64,000 nt of DNA from Streptomyces sp. CB01201 (GTDB taxonomy: Bacteria > Actinomycetota > Actinomycetes > Streptomycetales > Streptomycetaceae): the NCBI RefSeq assembly GCF_002803085.1, contig NZ_NNBJ01000022.1:1-64000 (forward strand). Direction: 5' to 3'. This document shows, piece by piece, positions 59,248 through 64,000 of this stretch (within the stretch, counting starts at the first letter, position 1; every line of letters starts with the position of its first letter). Made by a program: the position numbers and the translations under genes. Below the pieces are notes generated by a model, which was not told the DNA's origin, searched no databases, and saw only the letters and a program-made list of their open reading frames with translations.

Positions 59248-60701
59248 CGGATCCCATGACGGACACCTGGCACGAGGTGATCCACGCAGACCGGTGGGCA
59301 TCGTCGTCGACCCTGTGGGTCGAGGACGGCATCGAATACACCGGCGCGCAGGCAGGACGGCTCGCCGCCATGGTCGAGGAGGCCATCCTCGCCCATGGCC
59401 CGGCCCGTGTGGTGAGCATTCGCTCCCCGCACAAACTGGGCTGTTTCGCCGGGCAGTTGGGGGCCTGGCGGGCGGGCTCCGTGGCCGTCGCCGACGACCA
59501 CACCCTCAGCGGGCGCGACTTCGAGCGGGTACGGCCCGACCTCACCCTGGAGGTCCGGTCCGGGCCGTCCCCGACGGTCGAGGCGACCGCTCCGCCGGGG
59601 CCCCGGCTGCCTCGGGACCGCATTCCCGAGGAGGTGGTCGCCGTCAACTTCACCTCGGGCAGCACCGGCAGCCGCAAGGCCGTCGCGGTGACCCGCGGCA
59701 ATCTGCTGGCGCTCTTCGGCTGCCGGGACCTGGACGTGCTCGGCGGCCGGGATCCGGACACCTCCGGCGAAGCACCCGTCACGGCGGGCAGCTTCGCGAC
59801 CCCCACGTACGACGGCTGGTGGTTCGATACCTGGCGTACGGTCGCGACGGGCGGGCGCGTGGTGTGCCTGCCGCACGTCAACGACGACGTCTTCGCCTGG
59901 CCCGACCTCGTGGAGACCTACGGCATCAGCCGCCTGCTGCTGCCGGCCGCCGTCATCACGACCGTCGTCGAAGCCGTACCCGACTGCGTGGCGGACATCC
60001 CCTGGCTGTTCAGCGGCGGCGAGCAGTTCCGGCTGTCGACCTACCGGCGGGCCAGGCAAGCCGGCCTGCGGGGACACTTCGTCAACCTGTACGGACCGAC
60101 GGAGGCCACGTTCGCCACCCACCACTACCGGCTGCCCGAAGATTTCTCGGCGCCGACCATCCCCATCGGCCGCCCCCTGGACGGCTGCCGGCAGACCCTG
60201 CGCGACCCCGGTGAAGGACCCCCGGACGCACGGGAGTTGGTGGTGCACGGACCGTTCGTCTGCCTGGGATACCTGGACGACGGCGTTCTGGTCCACCGGT
60301 TCCGGGACCCGGCGGGGCAGCCGTCGTACCGCACCGGAGACCTGGTGCGCCCGGACGGGAACGACGACCTCGTGTTCGCCGGACGCCTGGACGGCGAGGT
60401 CAAGGTGAACGGGATGCGCGTCGACACCGCGGCCCTGGAACAGCGGATCAGCACCCTGCCCCGGGTCCTCGACTGCCGGGTCACCCAGGACGAACGGCAC
60501 ACCGTCGCCTTCGTCCGGACCGACCCCGCCGCCCTCGACGACCCGTCGGCCCGCGACCGGATCGAGTCCGTCGTACAGGACTTCTCCCCGGCGATCGGGG
60601 TGCGGCTGGTGGGTCGCTACCCGGTGAAGGCCGGCGGCAAGGTCGACTTCCGCACCCTCATGGACCGATACCGACAGACAGAGAAGGTGGACGAGACATG
60701 A
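59244..60701 (+). CDS. Stand-alone adenylation domain
   Basis: A 485-residue A domain without a fused carrier. Motifs: A3 NFTSGSTGSRKAV (135-147), A4 region ATPTYDGWWFDTW with Asp190, A5 NLYGPTEAT (281-289), A7 SYRTGDLV, A8 GRLDGEVKVNGMRVD and A10 VKAGGKVDF with the catalytic Lys. The A4 loop (Trp-Trp-Phe) is bulky and unlike the first A domain of this cluster, so a second, different substrate is likely. ATG at 59244 overlaps the amidotransferase stop; its own stop overlaps the free-standing carrier gene, its probable partner in trans. Confidence 0.93.
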   Translation: MTDPMTDTWHEVIHADRWASSSTLWVEDGIEYTGAQAGRLAAMVEEAILAHGPARVVSIRSPHKLGCFAGQLGAWRAGSVAVADDHTLSGRDFERVRPDLTLEVRSGPSPTVEATAPPGPRLPRDRIPEEVVAVNFTSGSTGSRKAVAVTRGNLLALFGCRDLDVLGGRDPDTSGEAPVTAGSFATPTYDGWWFDTWRTVATGGRVVCLPHVNDDVFAWPDLVETYGISRLLLPAAVITTVVEAVPDCVADIPWLFSGGEQFRLSTYRRARQAGLRGHFVNLYGPTEATFATHHYRLPEDFSAPTIPIGRPLDGCRQTLRDPGEGPPDARELVVHGPFVCLGYLDDGVLVHRFRDPAGQPSYRTGDLVRPDGNDDLVFAGRLDGEVKVNGMRVDTAALEQRISTLPRVLDCRVTQDERHTVAFVRTDPAALDDPSARDRIESVVQDFSPAIGVRLVGRYPVKAGGKVDFRTLMDRYRQTEKVDET

Positions 60702-60931
60702 CACAGATATCGCCCGACGCCATCACCGACTGCCTGCGCACCGTGCTCGACCGCGAAGTCGCGGCCGACACCGACATCTTCACCGCCGGAGTCGACTCCC
60801 TGGCCGTACTGCGCTGCCGCGCCCTCCTCAAGGAACGGACGGGAGTCCGGGTCCCCGGGCACGTCTTCTTCGAGGGCCGCACCCCGGTGCGCATCGCCGA
60901 TCTGATCGGAGCCGAGCATGCTGGTCGTTGA
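60698..60931 (+). CDS. Free-standing peptidyl/acyl carrier protein
   Basis: A 77-residue carrier protein. The phosphopantetheine site is FTAGVDSLAVLRCRALL (Ser in GVDSLA), flanked by helices of the expected length; VPGHVFFEGRTPVRIADLI is the usual C-terminal part. It overlaps the stop of the stand-alone A domain by ATGA and the P450 start by 14 bp. This A / PCP / P450 order matches amino-acid beta-hydroxylation units in which P450s act on PCP-bound substrates (for example NovH-NovI and NikP1-NikQ, as recalled). Confidence 0.93.
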   Translation: MTQISPDAITDCLRTVLDREVAADTDIFTAGVDSLAVLRCRALLKERTGVRVPGHVFFEGRTPVRIADLIGAEHAGR

Positions 60932-62150
60932 GGACAGCCCGCTGTACTCACCCGAGTTCTTCGCCGACGACGACCCCTGGGCGTACCTCGCCGGACTGCG
61001 CGAGCACGACCCGGTCTCGCTGCACCGCAGGGACGACGGCTACGAGTTCTACGCGCTGACCCGGTACGCCGACGTGTACGCGGCCTATGTGGACCACCGG
61101 CGGCTCAGTTCGGCGTACGGCACCATGATCGACGGCTCGTACCTGCCGCAGAAGGACTCGGCATCCGGCCGCATGCTCATCGTCTCCGACCAGCCCGAGC
61201 ACACCGCGATCCGCAAGCCCATCAAGACCAGCGGCTTCAGCCGGGACATGCTGGGCCGGGTCGGGCAGACGGTCCGGCGCAACATCCGCGGCGCCCTCGA
61301 CAGCCTGTCCGTGGGCGATCGGCTCGACTTCAGCAAGGTGATCGCGCCCGAGCTGCCCAAGGGCGTCCTGGAGGTGCTCTTCGGCATCGGCGCTGAGGAC
61401 GCCCGGCACCTCCTGGATGCCACCCGCACGATGATCGGCTACCGCGACGAGGCGTACGCCGGTTCGCGGCCGCTGGACGCGCTGGTCGACGCACAGCTCG
61501 ACGTGCTGGAATTCATCGACGACCTCATCGTCAAACGCTCGACCACCGGCCCCGCCGAGGACATGATCGGCTTTCTCGCGCAGTGCGTCGCCGAGGGCGC
61601 CATGCCCCGGGACGTCGCCGTCCTCAACGGCCTGAACGTCGCGGTCGGAGGAAACGAGACCACCCCGCACACGGCGAGCCTGACCGTCCACACCATCGAC
61701 CAGGAACGCGAACAGTGGCGGAAGGTGGCGAGCGGCGAGGTGGGGCCCGACGTGGCCACCCAGGAGTTCCTGCGGTGGACCTCCACGAACAGCTATGTGC
61801 AACGGCTGACGGTCGAGGACTTCGAGGTCGGCGGACACACCATTCCGGCCAACAGTTTCGTGGCCCTGTGGAACATGTCCGCGAACCGGGACGCCGAGGT
61901 CTTCGACGCCCCCGACAGCTTCCGGATCGACCGGACGGAGAACAAGCAGATCGCGTTCGGGGCCGGTGTCCACCGGTGCGTCGGGGCGCCCGTGGCGACC
62001 CTGGAGATCCAGACGTTCATCGAGGAACTGGCCGACTGGGACAAGGCGTTCGCGGTGGTCGACCCGCCCCGGCGCCTGCACTCCAACTTCATGCTCGGTC
62101 TGACCGAGCTTGAGGTGGAGGTGGTCGACGCGAAGGAACTCGGCACGTGA
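60918..62150 (+). CDS. Cytochrome P450, probably acting on a carrier-bound amino acid
   Basis: A 410-residue class-I bacterial P450. I-helix oxygen-activation motif VGGNETT (243-249), K-helix EFLR (283-286), and haem loop FGAGVHRCVGAP with Cys354 as thiolate ligand. The segment SDQPEHTAIRKPIKTSGFS is the C-helix region. Gene order after an A domain and PCP suggests oxidation (often beta-hydroxylation) of an aminoacyl-S-PCP. No ferredoxin or reductase is encoded in the window, so general electron partners are needed. ATG at 60918 overlaps the carrier gene; the stop overlaps the next GTG. Confidence 0.95.
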   Translation: MLVVEDSPLYSPEFFADDDPWAYLAGLREHDPVSLHRRDDGYEFYALTRYADVYAAYVDHRRLSSAYGTMIDGSYLPQKDSASGRMLIVSDQPEHTAIRKPIKTSGFSRDMLGRVGQTVRRNIRGALDSLSVGDRLDFSKVIAPELPKGVLEVLFGIGAEDARHLLDATRTMIGYRDEAYAGSRPLDALVDAQLDVLEFIDDLIVKRSTTGPAEDMIGFLAQCVAEGAMPRDVAVLNGLNVAVGGNETTPHTASLTVHTIDQEREQWRKVASGEVGPDVATQEFLRWTSTNSYVQRLTVEDFEVGGHTIPANSFVALWNMSANRDAEVFDAPDSFRIDRTENKQIAFGAGVHRCVGAPVATLEIQTFIEELADWDKAFAVVDPPRRLHSNFMLGLTELEVEVVDAKELGT

Positions 62151-62878
62151 ACGAGCCCCCGGCCGGACCGGACGTCTGCGTCTGCTTCCCGGCCGCCGGC
62201 GGCGGCGGTGCCACCCTCGCTCTGCTGAGGGACATCGCCGCCCGCCGCGGCATGACCGTCCTGGCCCTGTCGAACGCGGAGTCCGTGGCCGACTTCGACT
62301 CGGGCCGGTGGAAGGACCGGGCCGTACAGGAGGTCCGGCGGGCCGTGGCCGACACATCCGGCCGCCGGGTCGTCCTGGCCGGGCACTCCATGGGTGGGCT
62401 TTCCGCCATCTGCCTGCACGCCGCCCTCGGCACGAGGATGAGCGTGCCGACGGGGGTACTGGTCATCAATACCCCGTGCCCCGACTCATCAGGACGCATA
62501 CCGACGATGTCACAGCTCCCCGACCGCGAGATCGCCCAGGTTCTCGCCCACGACGGCTTCCCGCCGGAGTTACTCGACGACGAGGACATGCTGGCGGAGA
62601 TCGCACACGGACTGCGCCGCGACGCCGTGGTGGCCGACCGGCTCGCCGAGGTGATCGGCTCCGCGGACCACCTCGACCGGCTGCACGTACTCTCCGGACG
62701 CGACGACAGGTTCATTCCACCCGAACGCTGCGCCGCCTGGCGGCACCGGGTCAGCGAGGAGTTCCACCTGACGATCACGCCCGGCCGGCACGCGCTGGAC
62801 GCGACGCATACCGCCGCAGTGGAGCGAGCCCTCGACGGACTCCTCGCGGCCACTCCGTACCGGGAGGCCGCGGCGTGA
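62147..62878 (+). CDS. Alpha/beta hydrolase, probable releasing thioesterase
   Basis: A 243-residue alpha/beta hydrolase. The N terminus VCVCFPAAGGGGATLALLRD is like type II thioesterases but lacks their usual HAGG-S pattern. The nucleophile elbow is VVLAGHSMGGLSAICLHAAL, Asp lies in VLSGRDDRFIPPERC and His in ITPGRHALD. With a carrier protein and P450 upstream it is best read as the enzyme that hydrolyses the oxidised amino acid from the carrier. A proof-reading thioesterase is the alternative. GTG at 62147 (GTGA overlap) and GTGA at its end show tight coupling on both sides. Confidence 0.88.
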   Translation: MNEPPAGPDVCVCFPAAGGGGATLALLRDIAARRGMTVLALSNAESVADFDSGRWKDRAVQEVRRAVADTSGRRVVLAGHSMGGLSAICLHAALGTRMSVPTGVLVINTPCPDSSGRIPTMSQLPDREIAQVLAHDGFPPELLDDEDMLAEIAHGLRRDAVVADRLAEVIGSADHLDRLHVLSGRDDRFIPPERCAAWRHRVSEEFHLTITPGRHALDATHTAAVERALDGLLAATPYREAAA

Positions 62879-64000
62879 GCGGACTGCAGAAGTCACTGGG
62901 CGGCGCCGTGGGCACCTTCCTCGCGCTCTCCACCATCCTGGGCAGCGGCATGATGATCCTGCCCGGCACTAGCTACCACGAACTGGGCCGCTCGGCCTGG
63001 ATGCCGTGGGCCATCGCGGCCGTGTCGGTCATCCCGCTCCTGTACTGCTACGCCTGGCTCGGCCGGCGCTACCCGTCGGCGTCCGGGGTGGCCCACTACT
63101 CGGAGGTCGCCTTCGGCCGGCCGGCCGGGCGGTCCGCCGGACTGCTCGCCACGCTCGCCCTGGTGGCCGGCATCCCGGCCACCGCCATCACCGGTGGGCG
63201 CTACGTCGCCGAGTTCTCCGGCGTCGCGAGCCTGGCCTGGCTCTTCCCGGTCGTCGTCCTCGCCGCGGCCACCGTCATCGGATGCCTGGGGACCAATGTC
63301 TCCGGCAAGGTCCAAGTGGCCCTCGTTCTGGCCCTGTTCGTCCTCGTCACCTGTATCTCCCTGGTCGCCCTCGGCGTGCACGGCGTACGGGCGCCGAGCG
63401 CCGAGGTACCGCCGCTGGGTGAACTCGGCAGCGTTCTGACGGCCGTCTACGTCGCCTTCACCGGCTGGGAGACCGTGGCCTTCACCTTCGAGGAACACAA
63501 GCGCCCCGATGCCATCCCGCGCATCTTCGCCGCCTCGTACGTGATCGTGGTCGCCCTGTACGGGCTGGTACTGCTCGGCCTGTTCAGCGCGGTGGACCCC
63601 GGCGACAAGGCCCTGGACCAGGCCCCGCTGCTGCTGCTGGCGGAGCGCTCGCTCGGTGACCTCGGCCGGCCGGTGACGCTGGCCCTGGTCGTCGCCGCCA
63701 TCACCGCGAACGTCTGCGCCTCGGTACTCGCCCTGTCCCGGCTGGTGTTCGGCATGGCACGCAGCGGATTCCTGCCCGGTGCGCTGAGCCGGGTACGGGA
63801 ACGCGACGGAAATCCGGTCACATCCGTGCTCGCGGTGGGCGTGGTCCTGACGGTGATCGCGGTCCTCGGCGCGACGGGCGTCATGTCCTTCACGCTGCTC
63901 TTCGTCCTGTCCGGCGGGATCTACTTCGTCCTGTACGGCTTGGGCGCGGCCTCGTACACCAAGCTGGCCGGACACGGCCCGCCCCGGCTCATCGCCGCGC
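62875..64000 (+). CDS. APC-superfamily amino acid transporter (truncated by window end)
   Basis: At least 375 residues, open at the right edge. The first helix has the APC substrate-binding loop TFLALSTILGSGMMILPGTS, and about ten helices follow, including PATAITGGRYVAEFSGVASL and AVYVAFTGWETVAFTFEEHK. This is the YjeH/amino-acid exporter-like branch of the APC superfamily by overall look. GTG at 62875 overlaps the hydrolase stop. In this cluster it likely exports the finished amino-acid-derived product or gives self-resistance; uptake of a precursor is also possible. Confidence 0.92.
   Translation, partial: MSGLQKSLGGAVGTFLALSTILGSGMMILPGTSYHELGRSAWMPWAIAAVSVIPLLYCYAWLGRRYPSASGVAHYSEVAFGRPAGRSAGLLATLALVAGIPATAITGGRYVAEFSGVASLAWLFPVVVLAAATVIGCLGTNVSGKVQVALVLALFVLVTCISLVALGVHGVRAPSAEVPPLGELGSVLTAVYVAFTGWETVAFTFEEHKRPDAIPRIFAASYVIVVALYGLVLLGLFSAVDPGDKALDQAPLLLLAERSLGDLGRPVTLALVVAAITANVCASVLALSRLVFGMARSGFLPGALSRVRERDGNPVTSVLAVGVVLTVIAVLGATGVMSFTLLFVLSGGIYFVLYGLGAASYTKLAGHGPPRLIAA

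Overview
The window is very GC-rich, with strong third-position G/C, frequent GTG starts and many ATGA/GTGA stop-start overlaps. Together with its gene families (TerD, DUF427, PIG-L, LCP, ScbR-like TetR proteins, many single-gene regulators), this points to a Streptomyces or close relative. The mix of regulators, stress genes and specialised metabolism looks like chromosome arm rather than core. No rRNA, intact tRNA, CRISPR array, transposase or prophage was found.

Layout. 0.06-4.2 kb: an anti-sigma-type ATPase, then a divergent phenolic-lipid/meroterpenoid locus (UbiA prenyltransferase on the minus strand; type III PKS, ICMT-like methyltransferase and FAD reductase/hydroxylase on the plus strand). 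4.4-9.6 kb: flavohaemoprotein with a coupled PNPOx-like protein, a broken lipoprotein gene, TerD, double DUF427 and a GST. 10-18 kb: a sulfur block. Two small leader peptides precede a GNAT and three flavin-dependent monooxygenases, and a third precedes metY-metX, whose second gene appears to start at CTG. 18-26.7 kb: TetX-like monooxygenase, GH16-like protein, VOC protein, two TetR regulators, an autoregulated HTH/DUF3887 gene, a hydrolase behind an attenuator-like 17-codon leader, a DUF4097 protein fused end to end with a PlsC remnant, and another hydrolase. 26.8-36.7 kb: NarL-type two-component pair, hydrolases, VOC protein, lipoprotein, repeats, LCP ligase. 36.8-43.8 kb: lipoprotein, two ABC ATPases, FtsX-like permease and OmpR-type regulator in one operon, with the sensor kinase divergent. 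44-52.9 kb: BASS transporter, YbhB, MarR, PIG-L, membrane proteins, a divergent TetR/esterase pair, GNAT, and an ArsR-SRPBCC fusion.

53.4 kb to the right edge is the most interesting region. Nine tightly packed genes run in one direction: DRE-TIM aldolase, FAH-family enzyme, adenylation-PCP didomain, asparagine synthetase-like amidotransferase, second adenylation domain, free-standing PCP, P450, thioesterase-like hydrolase and an APC-type transporter cut by the window edge. There is no condensation domain. The likely chemistry is activation of one or two amino acids on carrier proteins, P450 oxidation while tethered, amide formation, hydrolytic release and export. I do not recognise the product. 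Three 11-bp-phased direct repeats lie upstream and are candidate sites for a pathway activator.
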